Origin: Rhopalosiphum padi
Taxonomy: Eukaryota; Arthropoda; Insecta; Hemiptera; Aphididae
Assembly: GCF_020882245.1 (NCBI RefSeq)
Contig: NC_083597.1
Coordinates: 70,348,152 to 70,412,151, forward strand
Direction: 5' to 3'
Length of the DNA stretch: 64,000 nt
In this document: one piece after another, positions 26,201 through 40,500 of the stretch
Layout of the letters: every line of letters starts with the position of its first letter
How positions within the stretch are numbered: position 1 is the first letter of the stretch
Notes under the pieces: model-generated
The model's input: the letters and a program-made list of their open reading frames with translations, nothing else
Told to the model about the DNA's origin: nothing
Database searches by the model: none
Program-made: the position numbers and the translations under genes

Positions 26201-27954
26201 TTGTTGTTTAATTTACTAATTATTTGGTACATATAACATTGCTTTTTTTTACATTGTTGTTGTTTTTTTTTTTTCTTAATTTATTTCATATTGTATTTAT
26301 TACTTTGTTACTATGTGTTAATTACATTATAATCGTGTTAATCAATTTTAGAAACCTTCATTTTTTAAATCAACAATTATTTTTTTTACACGATAAACAA
26401 TTGTATTTGGTAAGTTATTGTTATAACTATACTTCTATGGCCATCACATAAATTACTTTTTAAAGATTTTATTACAGATCTATATCAAAATTAGAACAAA
26501 CTTAACTATTACTGAATAATTGACTTATTTTTAAATATTGATAATACATTCCCCGCTTTGAAGAATTTTAATGTATAAGAATAATAATACCAAATTTAAT
26601 TTAACTATACATTATTATCTCGAATAAAACACTTGACTGATTTTTTTTTTTTTATTCATAAGAAAAAAATGTTTTGATTGATTTAAATATGAATTCAAAA
26701 CCAAAACTTTCAATATCATCATATAGCTCCTAACTATAATATGTTTAAATATTTAAGATCCTTTAAAACCATAATATTATATAATGACATAAAAAAGGGT
26801 ATTATAAGTAAAAGATAGTATAGAATATTTTAGCACTATTTTATTTTTTTGTTTATCGTGCATGTGTACAATATGCTCTTCTATATAAATTGCTACGTCG
26901 CTCATAAATATTATATTTTTTTCTCCCCAAATAGCTTTAAAACTATTTTGTATGGCAATAATGAGCAAAAATATGAATTAATTCGTTTATAATCATGCAT
27001 TTATATTTTTTTTTGTACGATAAATTTTTTAAATTAATAATTTAATGTGGCTGTATGATTTGATTTTTTTATAATTAACTACTTTCAAGAAATTAAATAT
27101 AATAATTGATTATTAATATTAATACAAATATATTGATTATTTGATGTACAGAATACCTCATAATGTTTGTTCCCTACAACAAACTTCTTGTAACTAGTTT
27201 TTTGTAAATCTTTTTTTTTTTAATTATTACTATGATATAACAGCAATATCAACAAATGTCAACTTTTAAGTTTTCCTCTGTTTGTAAATCAAAAATTAAA
27301 TCGTTTTATTCAACGGAATAATAATTATTATTTGATACTATAATACTAGTTTTGCAAAATTCAAATTTGAAAAAATAAGTTTGAAAATTATATGGTTTGG
27401 TCTGATGGGATGCCTAGCATAATTTCAATTATTATCACAAACAAATATATTCTTTTTTTAAAAAACAAATTATGAAGATTAAATTGTACAATAATTATTT
27501 TTAAATTAGTCATATTATAGTAGTGAACATATTAATATAGCTACTAATGCATTAAAAAAAAACAGCAATCCATTATATGATACACTAAAAAAAAAATCAC
27601 TCTTTCAGATTTCCTATATAAATTATAAAAAAAAAAAAAAAATAGTTATGTTACGTATACTTGAATAACTATGTATATAGTCTAATCAGTGTCAGTTATA
27701 GTATAAGCCCACGATCGTGTACAATAAATGTGCAGCAACTCAGTATCTGCTACCATAATATCATTGGTATTATCTAATACTTAAATATTGTATTATAGTC
27801 AAATGATAATCTAAATACAGTTTATTTTAGTTGGCAAGTAAATGTTTTATTTTGGTATACTTCTGCCGTTACCGTATGTTAATTTCAAACATTTCAAGCT
27901 TCAGCGTTAAGTCGCACTCGAAGTAATAAATATTTTAAACGGTACAATAATTAA

Positions 27955-27974
27955 ACACACACACACACACACAC
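27955..27974. repeat. (AC)10 microsatellite
   Basis: Ten AC units, shortly upstream of the cyclase promoter region. Confidence 0.9.
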
Positions 27975-28079
27975 TATTATACCAACTAAAATTTTGGACG
28001 ATTATGTGTTTGAAAATAATTACTCATAAATAGGTACAGTTTAACAAACACAGTCGCCTAGCAGCTAATATACGTACTT

Positions 28080-28359
28080 ACATACTTATAATTACTTACC
28101 GGCCCTCTCTGTCATCCCGCACGTTCGGAACAAACACGAACGGCTGAGGTGCTATATACGCACACACGATACACAGTTGGTGGAGAGGTTGAAGTTTATG
28201 AATTTATATAGGTATATGGTAGACGGTAATCGTATGCCGTGAGAATCACGGTAAGTGGCTGCGAGAAACAATAAAGTATCACGAACCCGTTTTCGATTAA
28301 TATAATATTATATTGCGCTCTCGCCGTCGCGATCTTATCGACTGTGACGTAAATATTGA
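28080..28359 (+). promoter_or_regulatory. Adenylyl cyclase promoter / 5'UTR region
   Basis: Composition becomes CpG-rich here, directly upstream of the first coding exon, as expected for the promoter and leader. A cAMP-response-element-like TGACGTAA lies at 28345-28352, only 8 bp before the ATG, so it is more likely within the leader than upstream of the start site. The transcription start was not determined. Confidence 0.5.
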
Positions 28360-28593
28360 ATGGAAAAACAAAATATTGTGTTAAAGAGTCGCGGTGCCAG
28401 CGAAACAGTCAATTACTCGGAATCCGATCAGCAGGCTGACGCGTGCGAAAGGGTTTCACTATCGCCCAACAACAAGTTCGTGCCTGGCCTATCCGAGGAC
28501 AATGGGGACATTCTACGCGATTTTTCCAAGCTCGGATGTTGCCAAAAGATCACCACACTGTTGACTTCATCACACCAGTTCAATAATTTACAG
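28360..28593 (+). CDS. Cyclase exon 1 (N-terminal cytosolic segment)
   Basis: Residues 1-78; phase 0 donor gtaagg. An in-frame TGA at 28357-28359 fixes this ATG as the start of this form. The segment is hydrophilic and shorter than the roughly 150-200 residues typical of vertebrate AC5/6. Confidence 0.85.
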
Positions 28594-31500
28594 GTAAGGA
28601 GATGTATTTTTTATTTTATTTTTATTTTTTGTTTAAACTGAGGTTTGAAATTTGTTACTTAACCGGCTTGACTTGTACAAATAGAGTTACAAATTAATAT
28701 TACTTGCAATTAATATTCTATGTAAACTTTTTTTCCATAAAAAATTACAATGCTTATGAATAAACTTCACTAACAAAGCGTCTTAATTGTTAATGAACAA
28801 CAAAAGTCAATTATAATGAAACTTTTTTAAATTTTTTAAGTTAATAAATTATTCAACCTAAATTATAATCATCAATATAAAATAAAATAATTCAAATATA
28901 TTTTATTTCGCCCTTCTACATGGCGCCCTTCTACGTTCCTATGTCAAAAATAATTTCGAATTTAACATAATTGGTAATGAAATATTTTAAATGTGTACCT
29001 ACAATATTCTGTTTTTTAATTTGGTATTATTAAATTAAATTTGAATTAAAACACAATGTGTACAGATATTTTTACAAAAACGTATTAGTGTATATCTAAC
29101 CGTATTTGTGGCTTAGCTTACGCATATTTATAATCTCAAGTATAAAATCTTAAGTAACAAAAAAATAAAATATAATTGTTTTTAAAGTTTAAATAACATT
29201 TTTGTTATATTTATTAAAATAATAAAATGTATTTTTATTTAATTTAAAGTGTAATTTTGAAATAATATTCAAGGCATGCCTACAACAGTTGGATTCTACC
29301 TAGAATTAAGTATTTTATAAATTGATACTCTTTTTTGACTTTCGTTTAATATTGTACACATACAGTATACAATATACCTGAATATAATATTTTTTAAATT
29401 TTTTTTCACAATAATAAAAAAGAAAAATTAATAATTGAGAAATCATATTTAATATTTATACAGATTATTGTTCGTTTTACCTTCCAACATCGTGTTTGTT
29501 ATATGCAGGGTTAGGTTGAATCAGGTTGAATTAATTATTTTTTAATTTATATAAAAAATTGTATTATTATTTTATAGAAAAAAAATTGAATAATAATAAA
29601 ATTACTCAATATGTTTTTGTACAATTTTACATTCTATGTATAGCCATAAATACGTAATGGATTTTCTGTTAAAATTATAATAACCTAATAAGTAATAACC
29701 GTATATTTAGGATAAAATTAGTATGTATTGCTTCTTAGGATTAAAGTCTAAGAGAGTCTTGAGATTATTAATATTTATGTGTGAATTATATGTCGCTGAA
29801 TAATGTATCACTATTAAATCATTCGCTTAATAATATGACGCTGGTTTTTAATTAGCATAACCGTGATTGTAGTCCTTAGATTAATTTTAACTTGAAACAC
29901 TTTACACTAAATAATAACCAAATAATTCAAACAAAAGCGTCTTCTCCCACGCGGTGCACATTCCAGTGAAACTTGTTTTATCAACTTAGAATATTGTCGT
30001 GTCAATAATAATATGCGAGACTATAAATTAATTTATTTACAAACAATTTTACTGATTATAATGTAACGATTAATCGAAACGTAAATAATACGATATTAAT
30101 TAACGTATACGTCGAGGTGGCTTATCTGCTCGTTAATACATAACATAAGTTTGATTTTTATTCATAACGCGTTATAGTATCCGTCCATGTACACGTGCGT
30201 GATTTCTATTAACAGGTGGAAATGCTCTACCAAAGATATTTTCTGCGAACCAACCAAAGCCACATGGTCCATTTGTTGGTGCTGCTCTGTATACTGTTTA
30301 CGTGTATGGCCATAGCAGTTGTCCTTTCCGACTACGAGACTCAGGTTCAATGTTCCTTGTTACTTTTGTGTTGTATACTTATTTACCTAGGTAAGTTCGC
30401 GGGTCTCCTGACAGTGCATAAAACATATTACGTCCGCCCAACTCTGTAATACTACCGACGTGTTTAATGTACCGATTGTACTCTGTCTGCAGTCATAATA
30501 GGCATAGTGTCACGGTCCGGATTGAACGAAGTATATCTAAGTTTCGTGTCCTACGTGGTGCTGGCCACGTTCCTGCTGATCGAATTGTCTTTCGGCGTGT
30601 TGACCAGATCGCAAGCCGTCACTGTACCCACGTTAGTGTTCGTCTACATTTCTTACAGTTTGCTGCCAGTCAAGTTACAGTACGCCATTGTGGCTGGTAC
30701 TGTTTTCATGTTGTCGCAGTTGATATTCACCCTGTCCATGGAACAGGGCCTATCAAAACAGGTAACTAGAAAATACACCTTTTTTTTTTTTTTTTTCCTG
30801 TTTTAACCGACGACGCCGCGGGATCTGCTTTCGCATTGCTTCCGCGGCGCCGCCATCGTTTATTGACGGTATCAAATATTAACACATACGTGGGAGGCAG
30901 ACGGGACAGCTCCCCGGCTTACCCCGTTCAAGCATTTTCAACAATTAAATTTTACACTAACAAAGGTCAATCTGAATTTTATGGAATGCCCTTGAATTCG
31001 CGTGCCTGTCATCCGATTGGCGAGCCGACCGGAGTCCACTACAACTAGAAAATACACCTACCTTGCCCATTAGCTATTTTTGTTTTTTTTTTTTTTCGTT
31101 TTATGTATATTTTAATGGTTGTTTTTAATATTAAAAATATGTGAGATACTGCACCCTCGGATGTATCATTTATACATGTTTGACCATGTATATTATAATA
31201 ATAACAATAAAAATCATAATAATAATATTTTTCCATCCAGAATTCGGGTATTTATAGAATACCCGACTGAAGTTGTTATTTTTTATTTCGGTCTAAAAAT
31301 ACTAATGAATAATGACCCTCCCGATCGGTTATTTGATTTGGTTATTAGTTCAAGACCTATTCGTACGTATATAGCGGATAAAATAAAACATATTTTGAAT
31401 TTCAGAGTTTCATTAATTTGCTATTGTTGGCGTGCACAAACGTGACTGGTGTTATGATGCATTACCCAAATGAAGTGGCGAAGAGACAAGCATTCTTGGA

Positions 31501-34500
31501 GACCAGACAATGCGTCCAGGCGAGACTGACTACGCAAAAAGTTAATCAACAACAGGTACGGAGGAAAAAATTAATTTAATAATCGTCCCACATATTCACG
31601 TCGAAGTGTTTTACAAATAGGAGAGGTTGCTTTTGTCAGTACTGCCCCGCCATGTGGCTATGGAAATGAAGGCCGACATCGCAGGTAAACGCCATGACAG
31701 CATGTTCCACAAGATTTATATACAAAAGCACGAGAATGTCAGGTATCTATAGTATTAAAACATAATAAAATTGTTTTCACTAAAAATAGGCCATTATAAT
31801 TATTGGTGATTCACTACAATGTTACAATAATGATATGACCGTATAGTATCATTCAGATATTAAACAGAATACCTCTATATAGTTAATTCCATGCGGCAAT
31901 ATCACAATATTCACATTTTAAATACGTTTTACAAATACAATATTTATAGAATACCAATATTTACAAAATATTAAAAATCCTAATTTATGAAAGTTAATAA
32001 TAAACCTTTTTTTAACATAATATCATAATATTATATATTATTTTATAATATGATATAATCAGCAATATTCTTAGTCACTTTTGTTATTATTTTATGACTA
32101 ATTAAAACTATGTACCTATTAGAATGATTTTTTTTTAATGGACTTATTCATTTACATTTTTATAATAACGTATAATTTTGTTTTATAAACTTAACACTAC
32201 AATAACTTTATAACTAATATATAGAAAAAAAGTATACGTTAATTATATTATATTATAATATAATATGTTTCTAAGTAAAATAACGTTAGGGAGAATTTAA
32301 TTTTTTTTATTTGAACAACACTACAACTTGTATTCAAGTCATTTTACAATAATTTATTTTGGCATAGTACATCTCTTTGTTTTTAAACATAACAAACTGA
32401 AGGATATACAAATAATGTTGAAAGCCAATTCCGTTATTAATTATTTCAGTTATAAATTAAAATAAAATTTAAATTGCAAACTGCAAAACCTACTGGTGTT
32501 TTTACTATACTACACATAGTGGTACTTTTAAAAGTCAAAATACAAACACTTGTGTGTTCGTCGAACCGTTGACTTTTAGTTATTTCCTTTACAATAAATA
32601 ATGAATGTTCAATATATGTTACATTTAACATTCATAATTATAACCCATCTAGTTGTATAAATTGTACCTAAATACATGTACCTGCTGGTATGTATAAATT
32701 CATAAACAACAACGTAATTTGTATTTAATTTAATAATATTTAACTTTTAAGTATTGTAGTCTTAATCGAAGTGTTTGTAATATTATTTTTGTATACTATT
32801 GTAGCATTTTGTTCGCGGACATATGCGGTTTCACTAGTTTATCCGATCAGTGTACAGCTCAAGAACTCGTAAGGCTACTTAACGAATTGTTTGCGAGGTG
32901 ATATACGAAAAACGCCGTATCGGCTTAAAATTGCATGGAGTTTTACTCGTTATATAACAATATATAGTAGTCGGATACGATACGGAAAGCGACAATCTTT
33001 TATATTGATATGTTCTTGGTGATTTGTGTATAGGTTCGACCGATTGGCTCAAGAAAACGCGTGTTTGCGAATCAAACTGTTGGGGGACTGTTATTACTGT
33101 GTGAGTGGTCTACCTGAGCACAGGCCGGACCACGCCAACTGTTGCGTCCAGATGGGTTTGGACATGATCGACGCCATAACGTAAGTGCACATCTCCGTAT
33201 TATGCATGAGCAATACAAATCTAGTATTGACTGGCATAAATGGAATATTTTTTTTAAACAAAAATTTTAAAATCACATTCCTTTGTAGGTTGGTGAGAGA
33301 CGTGATGGACGTCAACGTCAACATGAGAGTGGGAATACACTCGGGTCGTGTGCACTGCGGCGTCCTGGGACTTTGCAAATGGCAGTTCGACGTGTGGTCA
33401 AACGACGTGACGTTGGCGAATCAAATGGAAAGCGGTGGAATACCTGGGTAAGATCGATTGCTTTTTTTTGTCACATTCTATACATATATAAATTTTCAAA
33501 CCACGAAAACTGTCGTTTGGCGTACAGGAGAATACATATTACTGCGGACACGCTCAAGTATTTGGGCAACGCTTACCAAGTGGAACCCGGCAACGGTGGT
33601 GAGCGGAATGCGTTTCTAAAGGACCACAACATCGAAACATACCTTATAGTGCCGCCGGAAACAACTTACGTTAGTAAAAATATTAAATAAACATTCTTAA
33701 ATGTATAGTGAAGCTTTTATTTTACAACATTATACGTAAATTCCAAATATATATTGTAAAACGAATTATTATTATTATTTTTGAGAATTAGTATTAACCA
33801 TCGAAAATAAAGTTTAATATATTATTCTGTAAATTAACTGTTGAAAACCGTTAAAAAAAACAACCCAACTTTAAGCAAATACCTAATAAAATAAAAATCA
33901 ATATTGGTATAAAATATTTATTAAATAAACACAATCGTATATTCGCAAGTATTTTAAAATAAATGTATATTAATAAATAAAATACATTTTAGGAATACCT
34001 TACAAATTAGATGAGACTAATAAATGAAATAAAAAAATAAATAATATAAAATAAGTAACAGTCATTGAAAAAATAGTATTAAAAAACTTTGTACTTATTG
34101 TCTTCATTTTTTATTCAATTTACAACGAATAACTATAAAATATTCATTCTTCAATTATTGTTATTTCTATAAAAATAGTTTAGGATTTCATCAGATTGTA
34201 TTTACAAAAATAATGTCAATATTATTTTCATTTTGTATTACCTGCCTAACTCTCAATATCTCGAAAATCGATTGGAACAAAATAAAATTCAATATGATAA
34301 TAAAAAAACATAACTTTATACATAATATATTAATATAGATAAATCAATTAATTCGTGTTTTTGTTAAATTATTATAATAAATATTTATTAATTATATCAA
34401 TTGTTATTGTAAATAATTAATTATGTTATTGAAACTTTTCAAAAAAACCGTTTTTATGAAATATCAACTACCTAATATTGAATTTAAATTTTCAAATGAC

Positions 34501-37500
34501 ATTATTATTGATAAATCCTTCTAGTTCCGAAATGTATTATGTGTTTCAATTCAACACAAAAATTATTTAAAATAAATAAAATTTAATTAAATATCTTTAG
34601 TCTTAACTTTTATATCTCATTTATATTTAAAATAAAATCTATAGTTTAAAATGCTCATTTTGGCAACATAACATAAATCTATAAAATAATATTAATTCGA
34701 TACAAATATCCTAAAACCATTTTTGTTGTGAAATCCTCTATAGATAAATAATTATTTTTTTATTCAGGTATCTCAATACTACAAAAAACAGAGTCCTGGT
34801 CATGCTCATAATGGTAATATATCAAAAGAATTCAGAATCATGGGACATAACCAACGTCATAATACATTTACATGGTAAAGTCCAACATTAAATTATATAC
34901 TAGTGTAATATATATATATATATATATAAAGGTACTATTTGAATTGTATTCTCTGTTTGGTACAATGGACTGAGTGGGTTTAACAATTAGTTAGTTTACA
35001 TGAAGCTTGTACCAGCAGATAAAATAATATTATTATAATATATAGGTTACATTAAATAATAAATTTGAGCTAAGGGTGTTCTGAATGATGGTCATATACC
35101 GAAGTCCTGCATTTGTAGTACAACATTATTTTTATACAGAATGTCCTAATGTGATTTATATATCAAGTACTAACATGTAAATGTGTGTAATAATGAAATA
35201 TGTACGAATGGTACAAAATATTAATAACAAATTATTATTCTCGATAAATTGATTTTCATTTAAAGTAGTTATTAATTCATATAATATTATCTATAGTAAA
35301 AAATATATAGGTATTCAAATTCTGATTTTAAAATTTTTAAATATAATTGTACACCACTACTACTACTACTTAATGAGTGTCCGGTGACAATAAAAAATTC
35401 TATTTTCTTCAAATGAGAATAGCATTTTCATTGTTAATTATTTAGTAGTTAAATTTTTTTTTTTTAATTTTGTTATACTTAATTCAAAATTTGGAGAAGC
35501 ATTTTTTCAAAATGTTTATATTAAAAATATAAGTCCATAAAAATTGGTTTTAAAGAAATATAAAATAACTGATATAACCTAAACTAACTATTTTTTAAAT
35601 TATAAATATTAATAAATGTATACAAATATCTACTATTATCAAATGACTACCAAAGCACAGCCCATATCTTCAAACCCTTTGTCGTGTACCTACTATAACT
35701 CAATAGCTCCTTGTTTGAATTTGATATTGATGCTTCAAAAATTTCAGAAAAAATTTTTTTTAAGTAATTTGCTTTTTAAAAGGGAGATTACCATTTGGTA
35801 AACAATAAGACACTCAGTATAAGTGGCACAAAAAATCTCTATGATTTGAAAATTTGGTCTTTAATTAAATTTGAAAATACCAATAATCAGATTTTGAATA
35901 ACTGCGTTATCAAAGAAGTAAAAGGGGTTAATACGCTTAGTGAATCACTCTGTATGTGATTTGGCAGCTTTTTGTCTACAACGGACGGGTTATGAACATT
36001 CACATTAAATAATGTATAGAACAATAAGTGAACAAGTAAATTATCGAAAATATGTCAGCTAACACCCCTATACGGATGACTCGCTTCAGCACTTTCAACA
36101 GTGCAGAGACTACAGGTTAACACTTCAGTAATCTTTTTCAATACCTGTGCCTCTGTAAATCGAACAATACAACTATGCAACTATACATAGAGTTACAATG
36201 GTGTAGCTAGCAACATTATTTACGATAAACTTTTTGTTATAACCTCGTCTATATTATTGGCTGTTTTAAATAAAAAGATAATATTTAGATTATATGTGAT
36301 CTAATAAATGTGTTCATATCCTATTTTGATGTGTGTTATTTTTCAGTAATTCTAATACTGATTTATTGTCTTAAGGTATAGTTAGTTAATAATGCAAATT
36401 GCAAGTTTACGCTGCTGAATTGCATATAAAACGTCTTATTACGTCTTGTGCAAGCAAAGGTGAATACAACATTGAAACCAAACTCGAAATGAATTGTATA
36501 ATTTTCATTAATGAAACTTGTTTAATGCTTCGTCATCATTTAGAAGTTCGATTCCATGTAAAATATATGTGTACCTACTAAGTTCTTAAAAGTTTTGTCG
36601 TTTTATTCTCTTGAAGCTTATTTTGAGACATACGCAATACTTACTGAAACTGAACACGACGTGTATAACATGAGTAATAGTTTCCATTGTCACCAGTTGG
36701 TAATAAACTTTTTAGAACATGCTGATCGCACTATATTTTTGATGCCAAAAATCACGCACTGTAGTCAGACAAATATTAGTAACTATTAAACAATAGTACT
36801 AAACAATTAATTGACCTATATATCCCATATAAATGTATATATTTTTAATGCAATGTGTGTATTTAATATTTATATTATATTAATGAATTAATTATTAATG
36901 TAAAAATTTTACTAATGTTATAATATAACATAATTTAATTTATAAGTTATACGATTTATAAATTATAACGTAACTATTATGTGTTTGTACAATGGTTATT
37001 ATCATCTAACACTTATTAACTAATATTTATACATAACACAGTGTAGTGTATAATATAATAGTCATACTATTTTATAATCTGTGAATTCCCACGAATATTT
37101 TCTTTTATCTATTATATGATTTAAAATGATGATGAAGCCAATTTGTAAGCCTTATCTTTTCAAAAAGAATTATGTTAAGTTATAATAATAGTTTTTATTA
37201 AGTATTCATAGAATTATGCATTTTAAATTTGTAAGCTCACAAACCCACGATACTTAACGGAAAATAACTAAACTATTTATTTTTAATCATGTCTACAAAT
37301 TGGTTTCTTGCGATTTGTTTGCAAATAACACGAAAAAAAAATGATGAATGTAGCCTTCCGATTTAGTAACTCTGTTTATTATACAAATTGTATTACACTA
37401 TAAAGGGTTTTATTTTATATCTAGTTGAGTATATATTATTTCATATTTTCGTGCCGAATTACTAACGACCATAGTCACCGACTAAGACCGGTGTATTATA

Positions 37501-40500
37501 CCGTCACGTGAAAATCAAACGTATACGTAATACGTCTAGTGGTTTAACGCGCATTTTTCTTTCGTTTTCAGCAAAGACGAACCCGAACTGAATCACGGCG
37601 AGGTGGATGAATACCTGTTGTGCGCTATCGACGCTCGAAGCATCGACCGTCTTAAATCACAGTACTGTTACCCGATAACGTTGAAATTCCGCGACACCAA
37701 CATCGAACAAATCGTGAGTACCGATAATAATAATATGACACCAGAGGCTGTGGTCACTGGTCCAATACATAATGATATCGTATAAAATGACATGAGGTGC
37801 GCAAGGTGCGTTACATTAGCACCGCCATCGTCGTGCTCGAAAATACCATAATAATAATAATATTAATAATAATAATAATGATCCCCAAACTAATCGGTAC
37901 CGTCTGTTACGCAGTACAGCAAAGTGCCCGACCGGATGCTCTACACCTACATGACGTGTACGGTGTGTATATATTCGGCTATTACCGCGGGTCACGTGAT
38001 AATTCTACCGCTGTAAGTATATTATTACTATATGTCATCGTGTGTTATTATAACGCTTCTCGTTCTCGAGCCAATGTAACGTCGTAATCCTCTTGGCCGC
38101 TGACACCTTTCTGCACGACTCGAGTACCCGCAGCGACGTCTTAACGTTTCCGGGACATTGACTCGACAGCGTGTTTGTTAATGCTTTCCGTTTTACATTT
38201 TTCGTAGGTCCTATTTGTTACTGGGATGTTTAGTAGTCGGATGGCTGACGATCTTCCTGTCAGCGGTAGTAATTTTTCGCAATCGTTTGATGGTAAGTAA
38301 ACCCACCTTAAACGTTACCATCAATTCATAATATTTTATATTACGTACCAGCTGCGAGTACGACAATATTGTATTTCACATACTCTCTGTTTATTTAAGG
38401 AAATGACGGAACCGCTGAAAAAAGCGTCGCAAACAATCAACCAGAATCGGTCCATAGCTCAATCGCTGGCTCTCGCCATAATCGTCTGCTGCTTTTTTAC
38501 TTCCATGACGCCGCTGGTAACTTATATGCCATACTTTATAATAGTATAATAATCGCTGTTCTATTCTCGGTCGAGTTAACTGTGTCGTAGGTACTACGAT
38601 TAATCCACAACCGCCTTTTATTGCTTTATTTTCAGATCATTCACAAATTGGAAGTGTGCTTCAACGAACAAAACAATAATGTAACCGAAGTATTGGTCAT
38701 CGAAAATCCGATTATGCGGGAGAGCGCTTGTCAACTTTTATTCAATGTAATAATTTAATGACACATTTTAACGATTTATAAAATATTATGTTGGCGTTCG
38801 TATCATTATATTATTAATATTGTAACATTTTGCTTTTTATACTTTTTTTCACAGTACTTGACCGTGTGTGTAATCATCCTGATGATATTGGTTGCTGTGT
38901 ACCAAGTACTCATCAGTCTAGTCAAACTTTCCTTGTTGATATTTATATCGACTTGTTATTTTATATTTTCCAGCATATTCCTTAATCACAGGTGAGTAAT
39001 TGGAGCCTATACTAAATAACTGTTTTTACACATTTTTTCAGTTGAATATTTTTATATCCTGCTTAAGTCAAAATTATAACATACTTTACAACTATTCGTA
39101 CTATTTTAGGGTACCTAAAAGAAAAACATTTAAAATTGAATTTATAACTGTTTATAACTGTTAACTACGGTTGTTGCGGATATCTTTGTAACATTCATTA
39201 TAGTTAATATACAAATTAAATTCTAAAATATACATACCAAAAACAATAGCAAATTAAATACTAAAATATACATACCATAAGCAATAGCAATAGATTTAGT
39301 ATTATTAGAAAATTGATATTTTTTAGCTCCGGCCAAATTATTATATATGTTATCAAAATCACACACTGCAATTAATCTGATATTGACCATTAATATTTAA
39401 AAAAAAACCTTTATTTACAACAATAAGTATTCAAATCATACTACACATATCAATTCAATTATTAATTCATTAATTCATATAAATATAATTAATATAATCT
39501 TAGAATTTTTAACCAATTGTGTATTTGTATTAATAAACACCAAAAACCTTTAGTTACGAACAACTATTACGTATCCATAAGGTATAGAAATTATTTTCCT
39601 AAGTAACTAAGGTTGTAACTATTCCATTCCGTAGACCACATTACTCAATACCTAAATATATAATAGATAGTGAATAAATCTAAGTTATACCCAGGATATA
39701 TAGGATATATACAAATCTATTAAGAAATTGAATATTTAATACAGTAATGTACAGTATACATTTACAGATTTACAGTATATATTTTACAATTTTAATTGAA
39801 GAAACTGTTTGATTTGTTTTGAGATTTATTTTTTTCATTTATGAAATGGAAATGTTATTAAAACTTGCATTTTTTTTTTTACTTTAGTTGTGGTAAAAAG
39901 TTCTTTTTGTTAACATAAAGTGACAATTTAATATTAAAGTTCTTATGTATTATTTATATCGTAAAATTGATAAAACATTTTAACATGGTTAAAGCGTTTT
40001 CCGAGGTAGGTATAAAAATAAAAATGCAAATTCTGGAAAATAATTAGTAACTAAAACTTTCATTATTCTCGGAATAAAGAAAAAATAAACAAGATGTTGT
40101 GAAGTTTTTACTTTTCCCATCTGACAAGTTTGATTTTGTTTACTATCATATATTATTGGTTTAACTTAAAAATTTTAAATTTTTCTAAAAAAAAAAAATA
40201 ATGTTTGCTCAAATTGTTATATAATTAAATATATACACTAATAAAAATATGCATTAAAATATAACCACTTATTATAGACCACGTAGTCAGGTCAATTAAA
40301 AACAATTATAATATATAATCAAAATTATAAGCTCTTTTTGAAATTTGATTCAAATCTTGTTATAAATTATTTTAAGAATATTTACCACGCAAATAAAAGT
40401 AATTGTATAGTGCTATGCTAGAAGTATTGGCCATAAAGACGAGAGATTAGATGAAAATATGTTTTTTTGTTCTTTAAGAAGATTCATCACCGATATCCAA

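Larger units (their letters stand above)
22978..28079. other. AT-rich DNA between the exon-like segment and the cyclase promoter
   Basis: Simple repeats are described separately. No other exon or element was recognised. Confidence 0.5.

Noticed and set aside
30467..30806. Overlapping + strand ORFs across cyclase exon 3
   Set aside because: They are other-frame or intron-extended readings of exon 3; the membrane-domain frame with proper splice sites explains the region.
30836..31048. 70-codon ORF downstream of exon 3
   Set aside because: It lies wholly inside the retro-insertion and on the strand opposite to its poly(A), so it is not the coding sense of the copied RNA.
36055..36123. Short ORF beginning MSANTPIRM in intron 10
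   Set aside because: 22 codons only; no splice-site fit to the flanking cyclase exon phases.
37797..38087. 96-codon ORF spanning cyclase exon 12
   Set aside because: It is an alternative frame that runs through intron sequence and an ATA/ATT repeat; the TM7 frame fits the family.
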